Source: Bacteroidaceae bacterium | Lineage (GTDB): Bacteria; Bacteroidota; Bacteroidia; Bacteroidales; Bacteroidaceae | Direction of reading: 5' to 3' | Length of the DNA: 64,000 nucleotides | NCBI GenBank assembly: GCA_011959205.1 | Contig: BLLV01000007.1 | Location: 41,995 to 105,994, forward strand | Part shown: positions 35,206-43,321 of the stretch, in pieces | How the letters are laid out: each line of letters starts with the position of its first letter | Numbering within the stretch: the first letter of the stretch is position 1 | Notes under the pieces: model-generated | What the model saw: the letters and a program-made list of their open reading frames with translations, nothing else | Databases searched by the model: none | Told to the model about the DNA's origin: nothing | Program-made: the position numbers and the translations under genes

Positions 35206-36543
35206 GTGAAGACATTTAGAATTGGTGGAGTACATCCAGCAGAAAATAAATTGTCGGCAGGCAAAGCCATTGAAACCCTTGCACTTCCTAAGCAGGCGGT
35301 ATTTCCTTTGTCACAGCATATTGGTGCTCCTGCTACTGCCATCGTGAAAAAAGGCGATGTGGTGAAGGTAGGTACGAAGATTGCTGAGGCGGGTGGCTTT
35401 GTTTCAGCAGCCATCTTCTCGTCTGTATCCGGTAAAGTAAACAAGGTAGATGCCGTGGTTGATGCAAGCGGTTACCGCAAGCCGGCTATCTTTATCGATG
35501 TGGATGGTGACGAATGGGAAGAATCAATAGACCGCAGTTCGACATTGGTGAAAGAGTGTGCTCTCACTCCTGAAGAAATCGTTGCAAAAGTGAAAAATGC
35601 AGGTGTAGTAGGTATGGGCGGTGCTTGTTTCCCTACTCATGTGAAACTTTCTCCTCCTCCGGGCTGCAAGGCGGAATGTGTCATCATCAACGCCGTGGAG
35701 TGTGAACCTTACCTCACAGCCGACCATCGTTTGATGCTGGAAAAGGCGGACGAAGTGCTGGTGGGTGTAAGCATTCTGATGAAGGCTGCAAAAGTAACCA
35801 AGGGATATATCGGTATTGAAAATAATAAACCGGATGCTATTAAGTTGATGACTGAAAAGGCGGCTCAATACCCCGGTATAGAGGTAGTTCCTTTACAGGT
35901 GAAATATCCGCAAGGTGGTGAGAAACAGTTGATAGATGCTGTGATCAACCGTCAGGTTCCTGCTCCTCCCGCTATTCCTATCAATGTGGGTGCGGTGGTT
36001 CAGAATGTGGGTACTGCATTTGCCGTTTATGAAGCCGTTCAGAAAAACAAGCCTTTGTTTGAACGCATCGTAACAGTTACCGGTAAGTCTGTCAAGAACC
36101 CGTCCAACTTCCTCACCCGTATGGGTACTCCGATGAGCCAGCTGATTGATGCGGCAGGCGGTTTGCCCGAAGATACCGGAAAGGTGATCGGCGGTGGTCC
36201 GATGATGGGTAAAGCACTGGTTAATACAGAAGTTCCTATTTGTAAAGGTAGTTCGGGTGTGCTTATTATGAACGATAAGGAAGCTGCCCGTGCGGAAGCC
36301 CAGCCCTGTATTCGCTGTGCCAAGTGCGTCAGCGTGTGTCCTATGGGATTGGAACCTTTCTTATTGGCGACACTTTCGGCTCACAAGGATTGGGAGAGAG
36401 TAGAAAAAGAAGATGTAATGTCGTGCATCGAGTGCGGTTCGTGTCAGTTCACATGTCCGTCTCATCGTTATTTGCTGGACTATATCCGTTTGGGTAAGGG
36501 CACAGTAGGCGGTATCATCCGTGCACGTAATGCTAAAAAATAA
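35206..36543 (+). CDS. rnfC: Rnf electron transport complex subunit C
   Basis: A 445-residue peripheral subunit that binds FMN/NADH and two 4Fe-4S clusters. The start is GTG at 35206, giving a normal RnfC N-terminus (KTFRIGGVHPAENK). An NADH/FMN-binding segment VVGMGGACFPTHVKL is near residue 138, NAVECEPYLTADH follows, and the clusters are CIRCAKCVSVCP (about 367) and CIECGSCQFTCP (about 406). It forms the NAD-reducing side of the complex, exchanging electrons with RnfB. Confidence 0.95.
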   Translation: MKTFRIGGVHPAENKLSAGKAIETLALPKQAVFPLSQHIGAPATAIVKKGDVVKVGTKIAEAGGFVSAAIFSSVSGKVNKVDAVVDASGYRKPAIFIDVDGDEWEESIDRSSTLVKECALTPEEIVAKVKNAGVVGMGGACFPTHVKLSPPPGCKAECVIINAVECEPYLTADHRLMLEKADEVLVGVSILMKAAKVTKGYIGIENNKPDAIKLMTEKAAQYPGIEVVPLQVKYPQGGEKQLIDAVINRQVPAPPAIPINVGAVVQNVGTAFAVYEAVQKNKPLFERIVTVTGKSVKNPSNFLTRMGTPMSQLIDAAGGLPEDTGKVIGGGPMMGKALVNTEVPICKGSSGVLIMNDKEAARAEAQPCIRCAKCVSVCPMGLEPFLLATLSAHKDWERVEKEDVMSCIECGSCQFTCPSHRYLLDYIRLGKGTVGGIIRARNAKK

Positions 36544-36557
36544 TTCGACAAAGTAGT

Positions 36558-37547
36558 ATGGCTAATAAATTAATAGTATCATTATCGCCCCACGTCCATA
36601 GCGGTGACAGCATACAGAAGAATATGTATGGTGTGCTCATCGCGTTGATACCTGCGCTGCTGGTATCATTCTATATGTTCGGACTGGGCGCTGTGGTGGT
36701 AACCCTGACCTCGGTTGCCGCCTGTGTATTCTTCGAATGGGCGATTACCAAGTTTATTCTGAAGAGAGAACGCTCTACCATCTGTGATGGTTCGGCTATT
36801 ATAACCGGTGTGTTGCTGGCATTCAATCTGCCTTCCAATCTGCCGCTTTGGATTATCATTATCGGTGCGTTGGCGGCAATCGGTGTGGGTAAGATGACTT
36901 TTGGCGGATTGGGTTGTAATCCTTTTAATCCTGCGTTGGTAGGTCGTATCTTCCTGCTGATTTCTTTTCCTGTGCAGATGACTTCATGGCCTGTTGTTCA
37001 GCAGTGGGCCAGCTATACCGATGCTGAAACCGGTGCTACTCCGCTGGCATTGATGAAGATGGCTGTAAAGGGTGATACGAATGCTTTGGCTCAGCTGCCT
37101 GATACTTTAAGTCTGTTTCTGGGTAATAACCCGGGTTCACTGGGTGAGGTGAGTGCATTGGCTCTGTTGCTTGGTTTAGGCTATATGCTGTGGAAGAAGA
37201 TTATTTCCTGGCATATTCCTGTATCTATCCTGGTGACTGTATTTGTATTTGCCGGGCTGATGCATTTGGTTGATCCGGTTGCTTACGCATCTCCGTTGGC
37301 CCATTTGTTTACAGGTGGTTTGATGCTGGGTGCTATTTTCATGGCAACCGACTATGTTACTTCGCCTATGACTCATAAAGGTATGATTATATACGGTGTG
37401 GCTATCGGTTTCCTGACAGTGGTTATCCGTTTGTTCGGTGCATATCCCGAAGGTATGTCTTTCGCTATATTCATCATGAATGCATTCACTCCGTTAATCA
37501 ATACTTATTGCAAACCTAAAAGATTCGGGGAGGTAGTGAAGAAATGA
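36558..37547 (+). CDS. rnfD: Rnf electron transport complex subunit D
   Basis: A 329-residue membrane subunit with about nine hydrophobic helices. Family blocks include LSPHVHSGDSIQKNMYGVL near the N-terminus, ICDGSAIITGVLLAFNLP (about residue 75) and LGCNPFNPALVGR; the family's flavinylation Thr would be in DTLSLFLGNNPGSLGE or in GATPLALMK, of which the latter fits the covalent-FMN motif best. It is part of the ion-translocating core. The stop overlaps rnfG by 4 bp. Confidence 0.94.
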   Translation: MANKLIVSLSPHVHSGDSIQKNMYGVLIALIPALLVSFYMFGLGAVVVTLTSVAACVFFEWAITKFILKRERSTICDGSAIITGVLLAFNLPSNLPLWIIIIGALAAIGVGKMTFGGLGCNPFNPALVGRIFLLISFPVQMTSWPVVQQWASYTDAETGATPLALMKMAVKGDTNALAQLPDTLSLFLGNNPGSLGEVSALALLLGLGYMLWKKIISWHIPVSILVTVFVFAGLMHLVDPVAYASPLAHLFTGGLMLGAIFMATDYVTSPMTHKGMIIYGVAIGFLTVVIRLFGAYPEGMSFAIFIMNAFTPLINTYCKPKRFGEVVKK

Positions 37548-38377
37548 AAAAGCTAGAATCATCTTTGAAAAACATGGTTATCGTGCTGACAGGCGTAACC
37601 GTGGTAGCCGGAGCATTGCTGGGTTATGTGAATGAGCTGACAAAGGCCCCCATTGCACAGGCCAATGCCAAGGCTTTGAGTGATGCCATTGCTATCGTAG
37701 TTCCGGGATTTGACAATAATCCTGCCGAAGCTCCTGAGACAATAGAGTTGGAAGGTGCTACCTATAAGATATATAAAGCGACCAAAGGCGGAGAATTTAT
37801 CGGTGCAGCCGTAGAGTCTTCTGCAAATGGTTTCGGTGGTGCGCTGAATGTATTGGTAGGCTTCGATAAGGAGGGTAATATTATAGACTACTCTTTGTTG
37901 AGTCATGCAGAAACTCCGGGATTGGGATCAAAAGCTGCCGATTGGTTTAAGAAAGGCGGCAAAGGCGATATTACCGGTATGAATCCGGGGCAGAAAGCTT
38001 TGACTGTGAGCAAGGATGGCGGACAGGTGGATGCCATTACCGCTTCTACCATCACTTCGCGTGCATTCCTGCAGGCGGTGAATAATGCATACGCTGCTTA
38101 TAGCGGCCAGCAGGTGGACGGAACCAGTGGGGCTACTCGGCAAGCGTCTGCAACTGCGGAAAAGAGCACAGCAGTTTGTAGCGGAACTCCGTGCAAGGAA
38201 GGGCAGGCCTGTGATGCAAAATGCGATTCATGCAAGGCAGCTTGTGGTGAGAAATGCGATCCTGCTAACTGTAAGAAAACCAATTGTAAGAAAGTCGGCT
38301 GCGATAAAGCCAATTGTGACAAGGCAAACTGCAAGAAAGCGGAATGTCCCAATCAAGATTGTAAAAACAAAAAATAA
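37544..38377 (+). CDS. rnfG: Rnf subunit G with cysteine-rich metallothionein-like C-terminal tail
   Basis: A 277-residue RnfG. Residues 1-195 are the normal subunit: an N-terminal transmembrane helix, a periplasmic FMN domain with DAITASTITSRA near residue 165 carrying the Thr that is covalently flavinylated. From residue 212 to the end there is an unusual tail with 14 cysteines in 66 residues; the last seven recur every five residues (CKKTN, CKKVG, CDKAN, CDKAN, CKKAE). It contains no His and is rich in Lys. Its likely location is periplasmic. The normal subunit ends before this tail, so it is lineage-specific; metal binding is inferred. Confidence 0.93.
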   Translation: MKKLESSLKNMVIVLTGVTVVAGALLGYVNELTKAPIAQANAKALSDAIAIVVPGFDNNPAEAPETIELEGATYKIYKATKGGEFIGAAVESSANGFGGALNVLVGFDKEGNIIDYSLLSHAETPGLGSKAADWFKKGGKGDITGMNPGQKALTVSKDGGQVDAITASTITSRAFLQAVNNAYAAYSGQQVDGTSGATRQASATAEKSTAVCSGTPCKEGQACDAKCDSCKAACGEKCDPANCKKTNCKKVGCDKANCDKANCKKAECPNQDCKNKK

Positions 38378-38391
38378 GAAAGGAGCAGACT

Positions 38392-38976
38392 ATGAATAAT
38401 TTTAAAGTATTGATGAACGGGATTGTCAAAGAGAATCCTACGTTTGTACTCCTTTTGGGTATGTGTCCTACATTGGGAACCACTTCCTCGGCTATTAACG
38501 GTATGGGTATGGGGCTGGCGACTATGTTTGTGTTGATTTGTTCGAATGTGGTGATTTCGTCTATCAAGAATCTGATTCCTGATATGGTGCGTATCCCTGC
38601 GTTCATTGTGGTTATAGCATCATTCGTAACCTTGTTGCAGATGGTTATGCAGGCATACGTACCGGCACTGTATGCTACATTGGGATTGTTCATCCCGTTG
38701 ATTGTGGTAAACTGTATCTTGCTGGGACGCGCCGAAGCGTTTGCAGCAAAGAACGGCCCTGTTCCTTCATTCTTTGACGGGCTGGGTATGGGACTCGGAT
38801 TTACTCTTGCACTGACTGTCCTTGGTGGTGTACGTGAGTTCCTTGGCACAGGCAAGTTGTTTGATATCGCCATTCTGTCGGAGCAATACGGAATGTTGAT
38901 TTTCGTTCTCGCACCGGGAGCCTTCATCGCTTTGGGTTACCTCATTGCGATTGTGAATAAACTGAAGAAAGCATAA
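38392..38976 (+). CDS. rnfE: Rnf electron transport complex subunit E
   Basis: A 194-residue membrane subunit with about six helices. The conserved LLLGMCPTLGTTSSA (about residue 19) includes the Cys that ligates the membrane-embedded iron-sulfur centre shared with RnfA, and NCILLGRAEAFA (about residue 104) is the second conserved block. Paralogous to RnfA with inverted topology, it forms with it the central ion channel. Confidence 0.95.
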   Translation: MNNFKVLMNGIVKENPTFVLLLGMCPTLGTTSSAINGMGMGLATMFVLICSNVVISSIKNLIPDMVRIPAFIVVIASFVTLLQMVMQAYVPALYATLGLFIPLIVVNCILLGRAEAFAAKNGPVPSFFDGLGMGLGFTLALTVLGGVREFLGTGKLFDIAILSEQYGMLIFVLAPGAFIALGYLIAIVNKLKKA

Positions 38977-38994
38977 CCCGTAAAAAGTAAGAAT

Positions 38995-39597
38995 ATGGAA
39001 TATATATTGATATTTATCACCGCTATATTTGTGAACAACATTGTGTTGTCACAATTCTTGGGCATCTGTCCGTTCCTCGGTGTATCCAAGAAAGTTGAAA
39101 CAGCTACGGGTATGGGAGCGGCTGTTGCATTCGTGCTTACCATCGCTACCATTGTTACCTATCTTATCCAGAAGTTCGTGCTCGATGCTTTCGGACTGGA
39201 GTATTTGCAGACTATCGCATTTATCTTGGTCATTGCGGCATTGGTGCAAATGGTGGAAATCATCCTGAAGAAAGTTTCTCCCGCCCTTTATCAGGCATTG
39301 GGAGTGTTCCTTCCGTTGATTACCACAAACTGCTGTATCTTGGGTGTGGCTATATTGGTAATTCAGAAAGATTTTGATTTGCTGACCGGTGTGGTTTATG
39401 CTTTCTCGACGGCTCTTGGCTTCGCTTTGGCAATGGTGCTGTTTGCCGGTATCCGTGAACAGCTGAGTCTGGTGAATATTCCGAAAGGAATGCAGGGAAT
39501 GGCTATCGCGCTGGTTACTGCCGGCCTGCTGGCAATGGCATTCATGGGATTTTCAGGCGTAGACAAAGGTTTGGGCGTTCTGTTTGGAATAGAATAG
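38995..39597 (+). CDS. rnfA: Rnf electron transport complex subunit A
   Basis: A 200-residue membrane subunit with six helices, last gene of the operon. FVNNIVLSQFLGICPFLGVS (about residues 12-31) and TTNCCILGVAIL (about residue 107) carry the conserved cysteines that coordinate the iron-sulfur centre with RnfE. A terminator lies 35 bp downstream. The full operon order is rseC-like, B, C, D, G, E, A. Confidence 0.95.
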   Translation: MEYILIFITAIFVNNIVLSQFLGICPFLGVSKKVETATGMGAAVAFVLTIATIVTYLIQKFVLDAFGLEYLQTIAFILVIAALVQMVEIILKKVSPALYQALGVFLPLITTNCCILGVAILVIQKDFDLLTGVVYAFSTALGFALAMVLFAGIREQLSLVNIPKGMQGMAIALVTAGLLAMAFMGFSGVDKGLGVLFGIE

Positions 39598-39631
39598 TAT
39601 ATCATCTTGTTGTTAAAATAAGTTGATTTAG

Positions 39632-39660
39632 AAGTCCGGAGCATTGCTTCGGACTTTTTT
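39632..39660 (+). terminator. Terminator of the rnf operon
   Basis: AGTCCG and AGC pair with GCT and CGGACT (single mismatch between blocks), followed by a run of T. Confidence 0.75.
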
Positions 39661-39740
39661 ATTAGAAAGAAATCGTTTGTTCTTGTCTGTAAATTCAAAT
39701 TTTATGCTTACTTTTGCATTAGAATTAATAGAGAGATTAA

Positions 39741-40637
39741 ATGGCTATGACCTTGATTGTACTCGCGGCCACTATGGGAAATAAATATGGTGGGTTGAAA
39801 CAGCTGGAGGGAATAGGTCCTAATGGCGAAACTATATTAGATTTTTCCATATATGATGCCGTAAGAGTAGGATTTAATAAGATCGTATTTGTCATAAGCA
39901 GACATTTTGAACAAGAATTCAAAAAGTTGGTTTCAGGTAAGTACGAGCATGTGGTGGAAGTGGAGTATGTTTATCAGGATGTGGAAACAATTCCTGAAAG
40001 AAAACGTAATCCGAAGCGTAAAGCATTGTATGGTTCGGTAAGAGCTGTTTTGATGGGAGAAGAATTGATTGATTCTCCGTTCGGTGTGATAAATGCTGTG
40101 AACTTTTACCAAAGAGAAAGTTTTGAATTGTTATATAATAATTTGGTGATGTTGAGAGAAGCTGACTACCATAGTTTCAATATTTGCTACAGGCTGAGAA
40201 ATGTATTGGCGGAAAGCGGAGGGGTTACCCGTGGTATTTGTGAAGTGGATGAAAAGGGATATCTGTTGTCTGTTACAGACCGTGTAGGAGTGGAACGGAT
40301 AAGTGGGAATCCGATGTATCCTAATGAATTGCATAAATGGGTGGCTTTGGATGACAACAGCTTGGTTTCAATGAATATGTGGGGCTTTACTCCGCAGGTG
40401 TTCGGTGAAATGAAGAAAGCGTTCGATAAATTTATAGATGAGAACGGAATGGATATGAAAGCTCATTATTCTATCCCGGCTTTTATGAATGAACGTATTG
40501 CTGGCGGAGACAAGGTGAAAGTGATTGAAACACCTGCTAGATGGATGGGGCTGGTATCACATGATGACAAGATACAAGTTCTGCTTCGCATCAATGATAT
40601 GATACGAAAAGGAATTTATCCGTCAAAGTTGTTTTGA
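39741..40637 (+). CDS. Sugar-phosphate nucleotidyltransferase family protein
   Basis: A 298-residue NTP-transferase-like protein. The N-terminal loop LAATMGNKYGGLKQLEGIGP (about residues 8-27) is a variant of the nucleotide-binding LAAGxGxR motif, with Gly and Lys kept and Arg replaced; INAVNFYQRES (about residue 114) is in the position of the second motif. This Bacteroidetes branch is commonly annotated as nucleotidyltransferase, with unknown sugar. It is followed 31 bp later by galE, so a role in UDP- or dTDP-sugar metabolism is reasonable. An alternative start is ATG 39747. Confidence 0.75.
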   Translation: MAMTLIVLAATMGNKYGGLKQLEGIGPNGETILDFSIYDAVRVGFNKIVFVISRHFEQEFKKLVSGKYEHVVEVEYVYQDVETIPERKRNPKRKALYGSVRAVLMGEELIDSPFGVINAVNFYQRESFELLYNNLVMLREADYHSFNICYRLRNVLAESGGVTRGICEVDEKGYLLSVTDRVGVERISGNPMYPNELHKWVALDDNSLVSMNMWGFTPQVFGEMKKAFDKFIDENGMDMKAHYSIPAFMNERIAGGDKVKVIETPARWMGLVSHDDKIQVLLRINDMIRKGIYPSKLF

Positions 40638-40668
40638 ACCTATTAAAAAACGACAGAATATAAGTATT

Positions 40669-41703
40669 ATGAAAGAAAGAATTTTAGTAACAGGAGGAAC
40701 CGGCTACATAGGTTCTCATACGGTAGTAGAACTGCAAAATAGCGGTTACGACGTAGTGATTGTGGACAATTTGTCCAACTCAAGCGCCGATGTGGTAGAT
40801 AATATTGAAGAGGTTTCAGGAATTCGTCCTGCATTTGAAAAATTGGATTGTTTGGATTTTGACGGTATGGACAAACTGTTTACTAAATATCCGGGAATAA
40901 AGGGTATTATTCATTTTGCAGCCAGCAAAGCTGTAGGTGAATCGGTACAAAAACCGTTGTTATATTATCGCAATAACTTGGTGTCATTGATAAATTTGCT
41001 GGAGTTGATGCCAAAGCACGGAGTGGAAGGTATTATTTTCTCATCTTCATGTACAGTATATGGTCAGCCCGATATTCTTCCTGTAACGGAAGAGGCTCCG
41101 ATTAAGAAGGCTGAATCGCCATATGGCAATACAAAACAGATCAATGAAGAGATTATTCGTGATACGGTTGCTTCGGGATCTTCTATTAATGCTATTATGT
41201 TGCGTTATTTTAATCCGATTGGCGCACACCCCACTGCATTAATCGGTGAATTGCCTAATGGAGTTCCTCAAAACCTGTTGCCATATGTTACTCAGACAGC
41301 CATGGGTATCCGTGAGAAACTGAGTGTATTTGGAGATGATTATGATACACCGGACGGTTCTTGCATCCGTGACTATATATATGTAGTGGATTTAGCGAAA
41401 GCTCATGTTATCGCAATGGACCGTATCTTAAATAACAAGCAAAAGGAAAAGGTGGAAGTCTTTAATATTGGTACCGGTAATGGGGTTTCTGTTTTGGAAT
41501 TGATCAGAACATTTGAAAAAGCTACCGGTGTGAAACTGAATTATCAAATTGTGGGCCGCCGTACAGGGGATATTGAAAAAGTATGGGCTAATCCGGATTT
41601 TGCTAATAAAGAATTGGGATGGAAAGCGGAAGCTAATTTGGAAGATACTTTGCGTTCAGCCTGGAACTGGCAGTTGAAGCTAAGAGAAAGAGGCATTCAA
41701 TAG
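40669..41703 (+). CDS. galE: UDP-glucose 4-epimerase
   Basis: A 344-residue GalE interconverting UDP-glucose and UDP-galactose with bound NAD. VTGGTGYIGSHTVVEL (about residues 6-21) is the cofactor loop, SSSCTVYGQP (about residue 125) holds the catalytic Ser, and SPYGNTKQ contains the YxxxK-type Tyr and Lys. LRYFNPIGAHP and GDIEKVWANPDFA match the family end. Length is normal. It supplies galactose for the surface polymers encoded nearby. Confidence 0.95.
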   Translation: MKERILVTGGTGYIGSHTVVELQNSGYDVVIVDNLSNSSADVVDNIEEVSGIRPAFEKLDCLDFDGMDKLFTKYPGIKGIIHFAASKAVGESVQKPLLYYRNNLVSLINLLELMPKHGVEGIIFSSSCTVYGQPDILPVTEEAPIKKAESPYGNTKQINEEIIRDTVASGSSINAIMLRYFNPIGAHPTALIGELPNGVPQNLLPYVTQTAMGIREKLSVFGDDYDTPDGSCIRDYIYVVDLAKAHVIAMDRILNNKQKEKVEVFNIGTGNGVSVLELIRTFEKATGVKLNYQIVGRRTGDIEKVWANPDFANKELGWKAEANLEDTLRSAWNWQLKLRERGIQ

Positions 41704-42126
41704 AAATTAAGATATTTTTGGAAAGACCGATGAACAAAGGACGCTAGTATGGCGTTTTATAGATGCAAATAAACCTGAAACCCCTCTTGGATATGTGAAT
41801 ACCTGACAGGTGGTAGTTATGTTACTCAAAACATAGAGCAGGTTAAGAAATTGCATAGTAGTTTTGTCGTGTTTTATTTTGTGTTTGTGTTGTGGCTGTT
41901 CTCCGACGTGAGTCGGGGGACAGTTTTTTATTTAGTTAGGGTAAGGACTTGACTGAATCAAGATTGCAATTGCTCAAAGACAGTGAGGCTGTGGTCCAGT
42001 AGATTTTTAGGCTATGGAAGATGAATTGCAATAACTGTCTGGTTAGGATTATGTGCCATATTATAAAAACATAGGTTTGCCGGAGAAAAATATCACCTTT
42101 TAAAGATAAGTGATTTAATCTTTTTG
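41704..42126 (+). other. Intergenic region with a possible short terminated transcript
   Basis: About 420 bp without a gene. TAGTTTTG (41859-41866) fits TAnnTTTG. About 30 bp later there is a strong intrinsic terminator: CTGTTCTCCGAC (41896-41907), GTGA loop, GTCGGGGGACAG (41912-41923) and T6. A very short RNA, or a leader attenuator, may be made here; alternatively the hairpin ends the galE transcript. Confidence 0.5.
41896..41929 (+). terminator. Intrinsic terminator with GTGA tetraloop
   Basis: A 12-bp stem, containing two G-T pairs, and T6; no gene stop codon lies within 190 bp. Confidence 0.8.
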
Positions 42127-42134
42127 TATTTTTG
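42127..42134 (+). promoter_or_regulatory. -7 element TATTTTTG for the YitT gene
   Basis: An exact TAnnTTTG match 31 bp upstream of the ATG. Confidence 0.5.
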
Positions 42135-42165
42135 CACACAATTATGATTTAAAAAGTAAAAAAAC

Positions 42166-43056
42166 ATGAGTTCCGTTTTTATAACTACACGTAAACAGCG
42201 AATTATCAGAGAATTTAGAGACTATATGATGATAGCTCTTGGTTTGTTAATGTATGCTATTGGTTGGACTGTTTTTCTGTTGCCTAATGACCTTCCTTCG
42301 GGAGCAGTACCTGGTATCGCTTCTATTGTTTATTGGGGTACCGGCTTGCCTGTGCAATATACGTACATGGCTATTAATGGCGTATTGTTGGTTTTGTCTT
42401 TGATTATTATGGGGTGGAAATTCAGTGTAAAGACTGTGTATGCCGTATGTGTTTTGAGTTCCATCCTTCCCATTATACAGCGGCTTACGGCTGACCTTTC
42501 TCTGATTCACGACCAGCCTTTTATGGCCTGTATATTAGGTGCTTTCTTTTGTGGAGGTGGTATCGGGGTCGCTTTTTCTGCTAATGGCAGTACTGGGGGG
42601 ACTGATATCATTGCTGCTATAGTGAACAAATATCGGGATATTACTTTGGGCAGGGTGATTTTGATGGGTGATCTGATTATTATTTCTTCCAGTTATTTTG
42701 TGTTGCATGATTTGGAAAAAGTGGTATATGGATATGTTGTTCTGTTTGTTTCTAGTTTTGTATTGGATCAGGTGGTCAATAGTGCTCGCCAGTCAGTGCA
42801 ATTCTTTATTATTTCGAAAAAGCATGAGGAAATAGGCCATCGTATCAATAAAGACCTTCATCGAGGAGTGACATTTATTGACGGAGTGGGCTGTTACACT
42901 GGAACCGGTGTGAAAATGATGTTTGTGCTGGCAAAGAAGCGTGAATCTACCACTATCTTTCGTTTAATAAAAGATATCGACCCGAATGCATTTGTATCAC
43001 AAAGTGCCGTAATTGGTGTATTTGGTGAAGGGTTTGATAGAATTAAAGTGAAATAG
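42166..43056 (+). CDS. YitT family membrane protein (DUF161 + DUF2179)
   Basis: A 296-residue protein with about five to six transmembrane helices in the first 200 residues, containing the YitT block LPNDLPSGAVPGIASI (about residue 39) and FSANGSTGGTDIIAAIVNKY (about residue 137), and a cytosolic C-terminal DUF2179 domain (about 215-290, GVTFIDGVGCYTGTGVKMMF). The DUF2179 fold is thought to bind a small ligand. The transport substrate is unknown. It is monocistronic, with its own promoter element and a terminator. Confidence 0.9.
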   Translation: MSSVFITTRKQRIIREFRDYMMIALGLLMYAIGWTVFLLPNDLPSGAVPGIASIVYWGTGLPVQYTYMAINGVLLVLSLIIMGWKFSVKTVYAVCVLSSILPIIQRLTADLSLIHDQPFMACILGAFFCGGGIGVAFSANGSTGGTDIIAAIVNKYRDITLGRVILMGDLIIISSSYFVLHDLEKVVYGYVVLFVSSFVLDQVVNSARQSVQFFIISKKHEEIGHRINKDLHRGVTFIDGVGCYTGTGVKMMFVLAKKRESTTIFRLIKDIDPNAFVSQSAVIGVFGEGFDRIKVK

Positions 43057-43081
43057 GAGTATTTCAGTGAAAAAATGGAAT

Positions 43082-43109
43082 AAAGGCGTTCGTTTAGAAC
43101 GCTTTTTTT
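43082..43109 (+). terminator. Terminator of the YitT gene
   Basis: GCGTTC (43086-43091) pairs with GAACGC (43097-43102) across a 5-nt loop and is followed by T7. Confidence 0.8.
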
Positions 43110-43247
43110 ATATCCGTTTTTTTTTAATTAGCTCCAAAGTGTATAAGACTTTGTTAATCTATGAAACTTTCATAATGTCAGTTTTGTTTGGGGTCTTGTT
43201 GTAGAAATGGGCGATAGGTAATATTTTAAAATTATATCATAATATAT

Positions 43248-43278
43248 TTTGATATCAAAATGTTAGTTTATACCTTTG
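43248..43278 (+). promoter_or_regulatory. Canonical Bacteroidetes promoter for aspA
   Basis: TTTG at 43248-43251, a 19-bp spacer, then TACCTTTG at 43271-43278, giving a leader of about 37 bp before ATG 43322. Confidence 0.75.
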
Positions 43279-43321
43279 CTAAATAAAATGAGGAATAACC
43301 AATTTGAAAAATAACTTTATC

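Noticed and set aside
39741-40637. Naming the nucleotidyltransferase as galU or glmU
   Set aside because: The nucleotide loop lacks the usual GxGTR form and there is no hexapeptide domain; substrate cannot be assigned.
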